From NCBI GenBank assembly GCA_020427865.1, contig JAGQNX010000091.1:1-5690 (forward strand): a DNA stretch of 5,690 bases, given 5' to 3'. The notes under the pieces are model-generated. The model saw only the letters and a program-made list of their open reading frames with translations, ran no database searches and had not been told where the DNA came from. This stretch comes from a candidate division WWE3 bacterium. Its GTDB lineage: Bacteria; Patescibacteriota; WWE3; UBA101185; UBA10185. Both the position numbers and the translations under genes were made by a program. This document shows, piece by piece, positions 1 to 5,491 of the stretch (position 1 is the first letter of the stretch; the number at the start of each line of letters is the position of its first letter).

Positions 1-1
1 T

Positions 2-2353
2 TATTTTCAAAGCCTTTCTACAGGTAACCCCCCTAAGCTTTTTTGGGAATTTGGTGACGGTAGCACTTCAACAGAAATCTCTCCTATATATACATATAAA
101 GAACCTGGTGTTTATACTGTTTCTTTAACTGTAGGCGATGACTATACTACTGACACTGCCACAAAGGAAGGATATATTACAGTATTACCACTAACACCTG
201 CACACTTTACGCCTAAAGTTTTTCCTTCTAGAGTAGTAGGTGTTGTTCCCTTTACTAGTGATTTTTCCATAGATTTTCCTGAAGAAACAACTATAAATTA
301 TTATGGTTTCGGTAACTACCCCTATAATCAATTTTTGGGTTCCAATTTTAGCCATACTTCTACTATTGCAGGTGCCCCAAAATTATATCTTTTGCTGAAT
401 ACACTACAGGCTAAAAGTGCATACTTATATACGTTTCCTAATATTTTAACCGCTATCTCGCCCTCACAACTTCCATATTTAGATTTTGGTGTTCCCTACA
501 AGCATGGACAAGCCCCATATACTGTAGACTTTACAAATAATAGCATTGGTGATTTTACAGCGTGGAATTGGGATTTTGGAGATGGTGCTACTTCTACCGA
601 TAAAACACCTACACATACTTATGCTATTCCCGGCACCTATAATGTTACCCTAACGGGGTATACTACATCTTCATCTTCTCCGGTTTCTAAAACCATTGAA
701 AATATTGTTACTGTAGTAGATAGCTTACGACCCCCTGAAGCATCTTTTACAGTTGACCCAACGACTGGTGTGGCCCCAGTTATTGTTAGATTAGTTGATA
801 CATCTACAGGGTATATAGATGACTATATTTGGCATTATTATGACTATCTGCAAAATGGTAAGTATGCTCTTGTTTCTGAGTTTGGTCCTAGAAATTATAT
901 CCGCCAATTAGATAAGACTGGTTCCTATAATTTTGGTTTAACCGTTAAAAATTCTGCGGGTACTAGTACTTTTTGGCTTCCTGATCCTGTAACTGTGGTA
1001 GATAAACCTAAGGTGTTGGATTTTTATTCCAATTCTTCTCAGGGTACTTCTCCTTTGGATATGCGATTTGTTAATACATCAACATCTCACTACGATAACT
1101 TTACTTGGGATTTTGGTGATGGTTCTTCATCTTCAGAAAAACATCCTTATCATACTTATAACACTCCAGGAACGTATACTGTTACCTTGACGTCAAATGG
1201 TGACAGTAAAGTTCGTGCAGATTATGTAGTGGTAACTGAAGCTTCAGCTATTACAGACTTATCTACATATACTTCACCTTTAAATTACTGGTCTTTAGGC
1301 TCTTTCGGTAGCACTAATGGATGCGGTGCAGGTTTTAAAGATAGTACAAAGTTACATTGTACGGGTTATTTCGATTTTAGTAAGTTAAAGAACGTGTTCT
1401 TCCCCACGCGAGGCTCTACTTTGTCCATATATGCTAATGGTTCTACAGAAAGGGATGGATATGCCAATATGCAAGTTTTGGTAAAAGACGAGCTCATTGA
1501 AGAATTCCATGCAACCACTTCATCTGGTGCCTCCCCTTTTCAACTTCAATTGCCTGAATATATTGATATTTCAGATTTAAAAATTAAATTTAATAATGAT
1601 GACAATCCAGAGGATCACGCTGCGGGTAAAGTAGCCGGTAGTTTGATTGTTCATAGGGTAATCTTAGATGATGTAACCTATCCTACTGAGTTTTTTTGGG
1701 TAGAACAAGATGCTCCTTGTAAGAGCCGTTTTGCTTATTCAAAGTTTATGTTTTGTAATGGTTATATTGACTATTCCAAAAAGGGAGATTTTAATGACTA
1801 TCAACCACAGTATACTAATTCTAAAATAACTTTAACGGCTTCGGGACTTAGCGGGCTGTTTGGAGATGTCGCTCTTACAGCAAGTGTAGAACCTGTATAT
1901 ATGTCTTTAGAAATAGATGATGCTGTTGTTAAAGTATTTGAGATTAGTTCTGACGTTCAGGAATACACGTATGAGCATTTAGGCACCCGTTCTGTGGATA
2001 TAAGAGATGTAAAAGTATCGTTTAGAAATCGCAGTGCTTCGGATGATTTACGAAAGGTTGCTGCTAATAGTCAAATTTTAGTAGTTCCAAACTCTTCATT
2101 TACCTCTACACCTGCTGTATTACAAAATAATTTTATGCAAAGGTTGCAGTCTAAAAGCAGTAGTCCCATATATTCAGGGGATGGTAAGTCTTATTATTTG
2201 AAGAATATAGAAATCGATGGTGTTAACTACAACCCTTCACAATATTGGTCTTATGGTGGTTGGGATTTAAATTCTGGTTGTGGTGGCGGATATAAAAAAA
2301 CCAACTATTTAGTGTGTACAGGTTACTTTGATTTTAGTAAACAGCGTCCGTAA
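2..2353 (+). CDS. Large PKD-repeat surface/adhesin-type protein with C-terminal Cys/CBM-like repeats, 5' partial
   Basis: The frame is open from base 2, so the start lies left of the window; 783 residues are visible. TTG at 335 is an internal codon, because PKD sequence precedes it in frame. Canonical PKD domains carry W-x-FGDG plus a Y-P/A-G-x-Y-x-V-x-L ending at residues ~1-62 (W15), ~161-240 (W188) and ~337-415 (W369). Between them lie two degenerate Ig-like units (~66-160 and ~243-335) that lack the WDFGDG loop. From residue ~429 a different repeat takes over: a C-X11-C motif alternating with a beta-rich module resembling Ca-dependent xylan-binding domains. PKD and CBM-type modules are known from extracellular proteins that bind carbohydrate or other cells, so a cell-surface binding role is inferred. 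No catalytic domain, transmembrane anchor or sorting signal is visible at the C-terminus, and the signal peptide would be outside the window. The protein ends right after the third Cys motif, which may mean a lost final module. Family confidence is high; the exact ligand is unknown. Confidence 0.9.
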   Translation, partial: YFQSLSTGNPPKLFWEFGDGSTSTEISPIYTYKEPGVYTVSLTVGDDYTTDTATKEGYITVLPLTPAHFTPKVFPSRVVGVVPFTSDFSIDFPEETTINYYGFGNYPYNQFLGSNFSHTSTIAGAPKLYLLLNTLQAKSAYLYTFPNILTAISPSQLPYLDFGVPYKHGQAPYTVDFTNNSIGDFTAWNWDFGDGATSTDKTPTHTYAIPGTYNVTLTGYTTSSSSPVSKTIENIVTVVDSLRPPEASFTVDPTTGVAPVIVRLVDTSTGYIDDYIWHYYDYLQNGKYALVSEFGPRNYIRQLDKTGSYNFGLTVKNSAGTSTFWLPDPVTVVDKPKVLDFYSNSSQGTSPLDMRFVNTSTSHYDNFTWDFGDGSSSSEKHPYHTYNTPGTYTVTLTSNGDSKVRADYVVVTEASAITDLSTYTSPLNYWSLGSFGSTNGCGAGFKDSTKLHCTGYFDFSKLKNVFFPTRGSTLSIYANGSTERDGYANMQVLVKDELIEEFHATTSSGASPFQLQLPEYIDISDLKIKFNNDDNPEDHAAGKVAGSLIVHRVILDDVTYPTEFFWVEQDAPCKSRFAYSKFMFCNGYIDYSKKGDFNDYQPQYTNSKITLTASGLSGLFGDVALTASVEPVYMSLEIDDAVVKVFEISSDVQEYTYEHLGTRSVDIRDVKVSFRNRSASDDLRKVAANSQILVVPNSSFTSTPAVLQNNFMQRLQSKSSSPIYSGDGKSYYLKNIEIDGVNYNPSQYWSYGGWDLNSGCGGGYKKTNYLVCTGYFDFSKQRP
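1286..2341 (+). repeat. Three-copy Cys motif (C-X11-C, GYFDFSK) alternating with two CBM-like modules
   Basis: Protein-level repeat inside the PKD gene. Copy 1 is at 1286-1384, copy 2 at 1691-1780 and copy 3 at 2243-2341. Each has an aromatic/Trp entry (YWS, FFW, YWS), two cysteines exactly 12 residues apart (codons 1322/1358, 1718/1754, 2279/2315) and a C-x-G-Y-[FI]-D-[FY]-S-K exit; copies 1 and 3 share CTGYFDFSK. Between copies 1 and 2 lies a ~90-residue beta-rich module (about 1409-1690) with KIKFNNDD and a closing VILDDVTY. Between copies 2 and 3 is a related module (about 1817-2230) with KVSFRNRS and a closing IEIDGVNY, carrying about 39 extra residues. The F-x-N-D loop and the closing strand resemble CBM36/CBM60 Ca-binding xylan modules; that is a pattern judgement, not a search result. 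The second module has lost the Asp of the ND loop. Confidence 0.7.
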
Positions 2354-2357
2354 TCTT

Positions 2358-2603
2358 TTATAACTTTTGCTGTACTATTTCTAGCGCTAATAGATTTCGT
2401 GCTATTTCCTCGTAAATAACATCTGTGCACGTTGTGTTTTTTAACAAATACTTTTGTCGTGGGCAGCCTGTTCCTCCATGTAATGCTAAAAGCATATTAT
2501 TGCTTTTTTCCAAACCTATCAGCATATCTTCCTTGTTTTCAAATATACGTGCTGCTAAATCAAACACATTGTTTTGTGCAAGTATATCTATATTGTTTTG
2601 CAT
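2358..2603 (-). CDS. Small hypothetical protein, convergent with the PKD gene
   Basis: An 81-residue protein starting at ATG (plus-strand 2601-2603) and ending with TAA 4 bases from the PKD stop. I do not recognise the family. It looks soluble and mostly helical (an LAARIF segment near residue 16, an EEIARNLLALEIV segment near the end), with a central HGGTGCP stretch and two cysteines (C47, C59). Codon use resembles the neighbouring genes, and composition is ordinary, whereas the opposite-strand frames here are rich in Cys and Phe as expected of shadows. The frame stays open about 26 codons upstream of the ATG, but without any ATG, GTG or TTG, so this is the only normal start. No Shine-Dalgarno is visible. 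A possible promoter lies at 2629-2657. It may be divergently expressed with the winged-helix gene. Whether it is real is probable but unproven. Confidence 0.55.
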   Translation of the reverse strand: MQNNIDILAQNNVFDLAARIFENKEDMLIGLEKSNNMLLALHGGTGCPRQKYLLKNTTCTDVIYEEIARNLLALEIVQQKL

Positions 2604-2628
2604 GTTATATAAATTTTCGTGACAATTA

Positions 2629-2657
2629 GTTATACCGTCAGCTACACAAAGTACTAA
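2629..2657 (-). promoter_or_regulatory. Possible promoter for the small minus-strand gene
   Basis: On the minus strand, TTAGTA and TATAAC are separated by 17 bases. The -10 matches the consensus at 5 of 6 positions and the -35 at only 3 of 6. Transcription would start roughly 18 bases before the ATG at 2603, giving a short leader with no Shine-Dalgarno. The site lies in the 5' flank of the winged-helix gene, so the two divergent genes would share this control region. Confidence 0.3.
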
Positions 2658-2667
2658 AGATTCACGT

Positions 2668-3009
2668 TTGGCCTTACAATCTAGAGATTATTTAAATAAG
2701 CTTGGCTTTGGAGTTACCGACTATTTACGGGTTGATGGCAATAATATAATTAATAGCCTAGGAGTAGAAATTAAAGGTCTTACCTCCCAAGAAAACAATG
2801 TATTAGCATTTCTAATCTCTAGAGTTAATACTGTATGCAGTTATGAGCAACTTGCCGATGTTTTGTGGGGTGATGAAGCTTTAGAAAGGTTTTCTATGTA
2901 TTCTATAAATAAAGTAGTGTTTCAAATACGTCGTAAACTTAGGATAAATGGTCAACATAATGTAGCAATTAAAACTCGTCGTAATATTGGTTATATTCTC
3001 TCTTATTAA
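2668..3009 (+). CDS. Stand-alone OmpR/PhoB-type winged-helix DNA-binding protein
   Basis: 113 residues if read from TTG 2668. Residues ~20-111 match the Trans_reg_C effector domain: an N-terminal beta sheet (YLRVDGNNIINSLGVEIKGL), the LTSQENNVL helix start at 38-46, a YEQLADVLWG segment (59-68), a recognition-helix region with INKVVFQIRRKLR (80-92), and the IKTRRNIGYIL wing (101-111). There is no receiver domain, so it is not a standard two-component response regulator; it presumably binds DNA and activates or represses locally. The start is uncertain. The frame is open back to base 2623 but contains no ATG or GTG, and TTG 2668 has no Shine-Dalgarno and only a poor -10-like box (TAAAGA, 2655-2660) upstream. 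It could use an unusual start, or be the C-terminal remnant of a longer protein. The gene ends just before the promoter of the M29 peptidase, and its targets are unknown. Confidence 0.8.
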   Translation: MALQSRDYLNKLGFGVTDYLRVDGNNIINSLGVEIKGLTSQENNVLAFLISRVNTVCSYEQLADVLWGDEALERFSMYSINKVVFQIRRKLRINGQHNVAIKTRRNIGYILSY

Positions 3010-3012
3010 GTA

Positions 3013-3034
3013 CTATTTACTTTATTTGTAATAG
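3013..3034 (+). repeat. Small inverted repeat overlapping the -35 of the aminopeptidase promoter
   Basis: CTATTTAC and GTAATAG pair over 7 bases with one bulged T, around a 7-base loop. It begins 3 bases after the winged-helix stop codon and covers the -35-like TTGTAA box. It has no T-run, so it is a poor terminator. An operator role is possible but unproven, and a chance AT-rich inverted repeat is equally likely. Confidence 0.25.
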
Positions 3035-3053
3035 CTTTGCTTTGGCGTATACT
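3026..3053 (+). promoter_or_regulatory. Promoter of the M29 aminopeptidase gene, probably leaderless
   Basis: TTGTAA (3026-3031) and TATACT (3048-3053) are 16 bases apart, matching the -35 at 4 of 6 and the -10 at 5 of 6 positions. Only 9 bases separate the -10 from ATG 3063, so the expected transcription start is at or within about three bases of the start codon. There is no Shine-Dalgarno. The in-frame TTG at 3042 falls inside this promoter, which argues against it as the start. Confidence 0.6.
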
Positions 3054-3062
3054 AGCTTTATT

Positions 3063-4268
3063 ATGACCTACACACCATCAAAAGAAATATTACAAAAATA
3101 TGCCAACGTTTTAGTTAATTTTGCATTAGAAAGTGGCACAGGTGTAAAGCCTAAACAAACTGTTTTTATAAATGCTCCCGAAGTAGCAAAGCCTCTTTTA
3201 ATAGAACTTCGTAATGCTGTACTGCGTGCAGGGGCGTACCCAATAATTAATTTTCAGCCAGACCTAATAGCAAAAGAACATTTTGAACTTGCAAGTGACG
3301 ACCAATTGGCTTTTTATGCTAAATCTTATTATCAAGGAATAGTAGATCAGACTGATTGTATGATTTTTATACTAGGTGATGTGGATCCTCACGAATTAGA
3401 GTCTATTACTCCCGAAAAGCTAATGTTACGTCGTAAAGCAATGCTACCCTATTTTGAAGCACGTAAAGAAAAAGAAGTACAAGGAAAATACACTTGGACA
3501 CTAGCTATTTATGGTACTCAAGGTTTAGCAGATGAAGCAAAACTAAGTTTAGAAGACTACTGGAACCAAATAATTTCGGCTTGCTATTTAAATACACCCG
3601 ATCCTGTTGCTCGTTGGAAAGAAGCCTATAAAGAAGTAGATCGCTTAAAAGACAAATTAACTTCTATGCGTATTAAAACACTACATGTGCAAGCTCCAGA
3701 AACAGATTTAACTGTAGGCATTGGCTACGACCGAAAATGGTTGGGCGGCAGTGGTAGAAATGTGCCAAGTTTTGAGGTTTTTATTTCTCCAGACTGGCGT
3801 GTAACTAATGGCACAGTTTATTTTAGTGAACCCCTATATTACATGGGTACGATGATTAAAGATATTAGACTTGAATTTAAAAATGGTGAAGTAATAAGTT
3901 CGAGTGCCTCCGTTGGTGAAAACTATTTAAAAGAAATGCTAGAGTTAGAAAATTCTAAACGTTTAGGTGAATTTTCTTTAACCGACAGTAGGCTGTCTAA
4001 CATTACCAAGTTTATGGCTCACACTTTGTTTGACGAAAATATTGGTGGAGAAAACGGCAATATGCACCTAGCTTTAGGGTCTTGTTTTAAAGAAAGTTAC
4101 CCCGGAAATGCTGCAAATGTATCTGAAGATGTTTGGGCAGAACATGGCTATAACATAAAAGCTGGTACTCACACAGACATTATTACAACAACAAATCGTA
4201 CCGTTACCGCAACACTAGAAGATGGTAGTGATGTTGTGATTTATAAAGACGGGCAGTTTACTGTTTAA
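3063..4268 (+). CDS. M29 family metallo-aminopeptidase (AmpS/AmpT type)
   Basis: 401 residues from ATG 3063, close to the usual ~400-415 of peptidase family M29. These cytoplasmic two-metal enzymes remove N-terminal residues from peptides. Family landmarks run in the expected order: PSFEVFISPD with E238; GENYLKEM with E286; RLGEFSL with E303; LFDEN at 323-326; MHLALG with H335; Y346; and a final H-x-D at H370/D372. The candidate metal ligands and catalytic residues (E238, E303, H335, H370, D372 by family analogy) are all present, so the enzyme should be active. No signal peptide or membrane segment is seen. ATG 3063 is chosen over the in-frame TTG at 3042 because the latter would encode the -10 box. 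It is likely transcribed alone: it has its own promoter, and about 66 noncoding bases follow. In a host-dependent or fermentative lifestyle it would recycle imported peptides; that is inference. Confidence 0.95.
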   Translation: MTYTPSKEILQKYANVLVNFALESGTGVKPKQTVFINAPEVAKPLLIELRNAVLRAGAYPIINFQPDLIAKEHFELASDDQLAFYAKSYYQGIVDQTDCMIFILGDVDPHELESITPEKLMLRRKAMLPYFEARKEKEVQGKYTWTLAIYGTQGLADEAKLSLEDYWNQIISACYLNTPDPVARWKEAYKEVDRLKDKLTSMRIKTLHVQAPETDLTVGIGYDRKWLGGSGRNVPSFEVFISPDWRVTNGTVYFSEPLYYMGTMIKDIRLEFKNGEVISSSASVGENYLKEMLELENSKRLGEFSLTDSRLSNITKFMAHTLFDENIGGENGNMHLALGSCFKESYPGNAANVSEDVWAEHGYNIKAGTHTDIITTTNRTVTATLEDGSDVVIYKDGQFTV

Positions 4269-4276
4269 ACATACTC

Positions 4277-4294
4277 TTTTACAAAAGTGTAAAA
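4277..4294. promoter_or_regulatory. Perfect palindrome, candidate operator
   Basis: TTTTACA and TGTAAAA form a perfect 7-base inverted repeat around AAAG, 8 bases after the aminopeptidase stop. It overlaps the TTTACA -35-like box of the downstream micro-gene. It lacks a following T-run and its stem is A/T-rich, so it makes a poor terminator; a dimeric repressor site fits its position better. A second perfect palindrome, TGTGCACA, sits at 4306-4313, near the predicted transcription start. Confidence 0.4.
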
Positions 4295-4306
4295 CTAAAG
4301 TAAGGT
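4278..4306 (+). promoter_or_regulatory. Possible promoter of the 28-codon gene
   Basis: TTTACA (5 of 6 to consensus) and TAAGGT (3 of 6) are separated by 17 bases. The weak -10 would suit a regulated promoter. The start would fall near 4313, leaving a leader of about 22 bases that contains the Shine-Dalgarno. The -35 lies inside the TTTTACA/TGTAAAA palindrome. Confidence 0.35.
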
Positions 4307-4323
4307 GTGCACAAAATCTTTAG

Positions 4324-4330
4324 AGGAGGT
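4324..4330 (+). promoter_or_regulatory. Strong Shine-Dalgarno of the 28-codon gene
   Basis: AGGAGGT is a near-perfect complement to the 16S 3' end and ends 4 bases before ATG 4335. It is the only clear ribosome binding site in the window, and it is the main reason to believe such a short ORF. Confidence 0.8.
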
Positions 4331-4334
4331 TTAT

Positions 4335-4421
4335 ATGAATCCTTGGGCATTTATTTTTATTTTAGTGCTCCTAGTGGGATTTACTATCGTTATAAAACGC
4401 AGTAGTGGTGACGATCACTAG
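4335..4421 (+). CDS. 28-residue single-span membrane micro-protein
   Basis: A short reading frame with ATG 4335 and TAG 4419-4421. Residues 3-20 are a continuous hydrophobic helix (PWAFIFILVLLVGFTIVI), followed by a basic KR pair and a polar tail ending SSGDDH. By the positive-inside rule the C-terminus would face the cytoplasm. It has the best Shine-Dalgarno in the window, a possible upstream promoter with a palindromic operator, and a strong terminator starting 2 bases after its stop. It is therefore an independent transcription unit rather than part of a flanking gene. I do not recognise the family. A small regulatory membrane peptide, a type I toxin-like peptide or a small subunit of a membrane complex are all possible; no antisense RNA or partner is evident. 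That it is translated is fairly likely; its function is unknown. Confidence 0.7.
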   Translation: MNPWAFIFILVLLVGFTIVIKRSSGDDH

Positions 4422-4423
4422 GA

Positions 4424-4479
4424 GACTGTGGTGCATGTTAAAATCTTTGTTTATATACATGCACCACGGTCCTTTTTTT
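4424..4479 (+). terminator. Strong rho-independent terminator after the micro-gene
   Basis: GACTGTGGTGCATGT (4424-4438) pairs with ACATGCACCACGGTC (4457-4471) over 15 bases, with a single U-G wobble. The AT-rich loop is 18 bases long and can add a few more pairs. Seven T residues follow at 4473-4479. It separates the micro-gene from the promoter of the next gene, which begins 10 bases later. There is no comparable T-run on the other strand, so it acts on rightward transcripts. Confidence 0.9.
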
Positions 4480-4489
4480 ATCTGCATTG

Positions 4490-4518
4490 TTGTATGTCAC
4501 TATTATTTCTTCTATAGT
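4490..4518 (+). promoter_or_regulatory. Promoter of the TraB/Tiki-like gene, probably leaderless
   Basis: TTGTAT (4490-4495, 3 of 6) and TATAGT (4513-4518, 5 of 6) have the ideal 17-base spacing. Seven bases separate the -10 from ATG 4526, so transcription should begin at or next to the start codon; no Shine-Dalgarno is present. The same layout as at the aminopeptidase gene supports both predictions. Confidence 0.6.
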
Positions 4519-4525
4519 TATAGGT

Positions 4526-5491
4526 ATGTCCAATACTGATGAGCTCGAAACCCGCGAATCTGATATGAACGCACTTTCCTCTCTATTAATCTCATTTGAA
4601 GACCCCTCTTTAGACGCGTTTCACAAAGAATGGGAGTATGATAAATCTTGCTTTGTAACCAGTTACGAAATAAAGGGTCGTACTGTACAAGTTGTTGGTG
4701 TTGCTCACACCCGAGATGCTCAAGGGGACAATATGGCTAGTATTGTTGCCGCCTATAGAGATTTTGCATCTGCCCATTCCGCCGATTCTGGGGTGCTGCT
4801 TCTCGAAGGCTTCCATGCATTTTCTGCGTTACCTGTAGTACAGACTTTTGATTCTGGAGTTACTACCTATGTAGAAATGGGTGGCATTTTATATCTCGCC
4901 CAGCAGGATTCTTTGCAGGCAATGTCTCCCGAAGTTTCTGTTGCGGAGGTTGTAGAAAAACACAAAGAAAACGGAATCCCCCCTTCTACTATAGCCACAT
5001 ATTATCTTATGCGTTCATTGAGTGACTTAGTAAAGACCAAAGAGCTTGATGATTATGTGTTAGCTGGCTTAGTTTACGATTATGGAAGTAAAGCTAATGT
5101 GGATTGGTTGCCAAGTCTCACTAGTGCTGATGCGACTAGGTTTGCCACTGATGAACAATTTCGAGATCAACTGATACAAGATATACTTAGCGTATCTATA
5201 CCTAAAATCAATGAAGTAACTCACTCTGTTACAGGTTCCCCACTTATAAATGAAGATACCCATGAATTAATGATGTCTGCAGAAGAACTAGATTCTTATC
5301 ATCAACCGGGTGAACAAGCACCTGCAACTTTGTTTAGAGATATATCTAGAGCGGATAATAATATGAGAGATATTCATTTAATAAATGAAATTGTAAAACA
5401 AACGCAAGAAGATAAAGATGTCCTCGTAGTTTTTGGGGGTACTCACGCTTTTAGAATAAACCCTGTGTTGCAACATTTAGAAAATAAGTAG
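4526..5491 (+). CDS. TraB/Tiki (GumN/EreA-like) superfamily protein
   Basis: 321 residues from ATG 4526. The landmarks suggest the Tiki/TraB/EreA-like fold: a first G-x-x-H (GVAH, 58-61) after a beta strand, an acidic residue in LLLEGF (E94), an R-x4-M segment late in the chain (R275, M280), and a second G-x-x-H (GGTH, 304-307) followed by a short helix. The two GxxH motifs plus Glu form the presumed metal or catalytic site of the superfamily, which includes Tiki metalloproteases, pheromone-shutdown TraB/PrgY and erythromycin esterases. The substrate cannot be inferred here. No signal peptide or membrane span is present from this start. An in-frame TTG at 4487 would add 13 hydrophobic residues, but those codons cover the promoter, so I reject it. 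The gene stands alone between a terminator upstream and a noncoding stretch downstream. Confidence is moderate for the superfamily and high that it is a gene. Confidence 0.75.
   Translation: MSNTDELETRESDMNALSSLLISFEDPSLDAFHKEWEYDKSCFVTSYEIKGRTVQVVGVAHTRDAQGDNMASIVAAYRDFASAHSADSGVLLLEGFHAFSALPVVQTFDSGVTTYVEMGGILYLAQQDSLQAMSPEVSVAEVVEKHKENGIPPSTIATYYLMRSLSDLVKTKELDDYVLAGLVYDYGSKANVDWLPSLTSADATRFATDEQFRDQLIQDILSVSIPKINEVTHSVTGSPLINEDTHELMMSAEELDSYHQPGEQAPATLFRDISRADNNMRDIHLINEIVKQTQEDKDVLVVFGGTHAFRINPVLQHLENK

Noticed and set aside
335..340. TTG at 335 as the start of the PKD protein
   Set aside because: PKD-domain sequence including W-x-FGDG continues in the same frame back to base 2 with no stop, so the gene enters from the left.
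2341..2373. ACAGC/GCTGT inverted repeat across the convergent stop codons as a shared terminator
   Set aside because: The stem is only 5 bases with a 23-base loop and no T-run in the correct place.
2358..2603. C-X11-C spacing in the small minus-strand protein, identical to the PKD protein's Cys motif
   Set aside because: The surrounding residues do not match (no GYFDFSK, no YWS entry). A single shared spacing is most likely coincidence.
2425..2629. Two overlapping plus-strand ORFs of 65 codons
   Set aside because: Composition is rich in Cys and Phe, with no SD. They lie opposite the more plausible minus-strand gene, so they are its shadows.
4487..4525. Hydrophobic N-terminal segment on the TraB-like protein from the TTG start, resembling a signal peptide
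   Set aside because: These codons coincide with a well-spaced promoter ending 7 bases before ATG 4526; the hydrophobic codons are explained by the AT-rich promoter.
4610..5263. Minus-strand ORFs of 64-68 codons inside the TraB-like gene
   Set aside because: They lie wholly within a well-supported gene and show no start signals or recognisable motifs.
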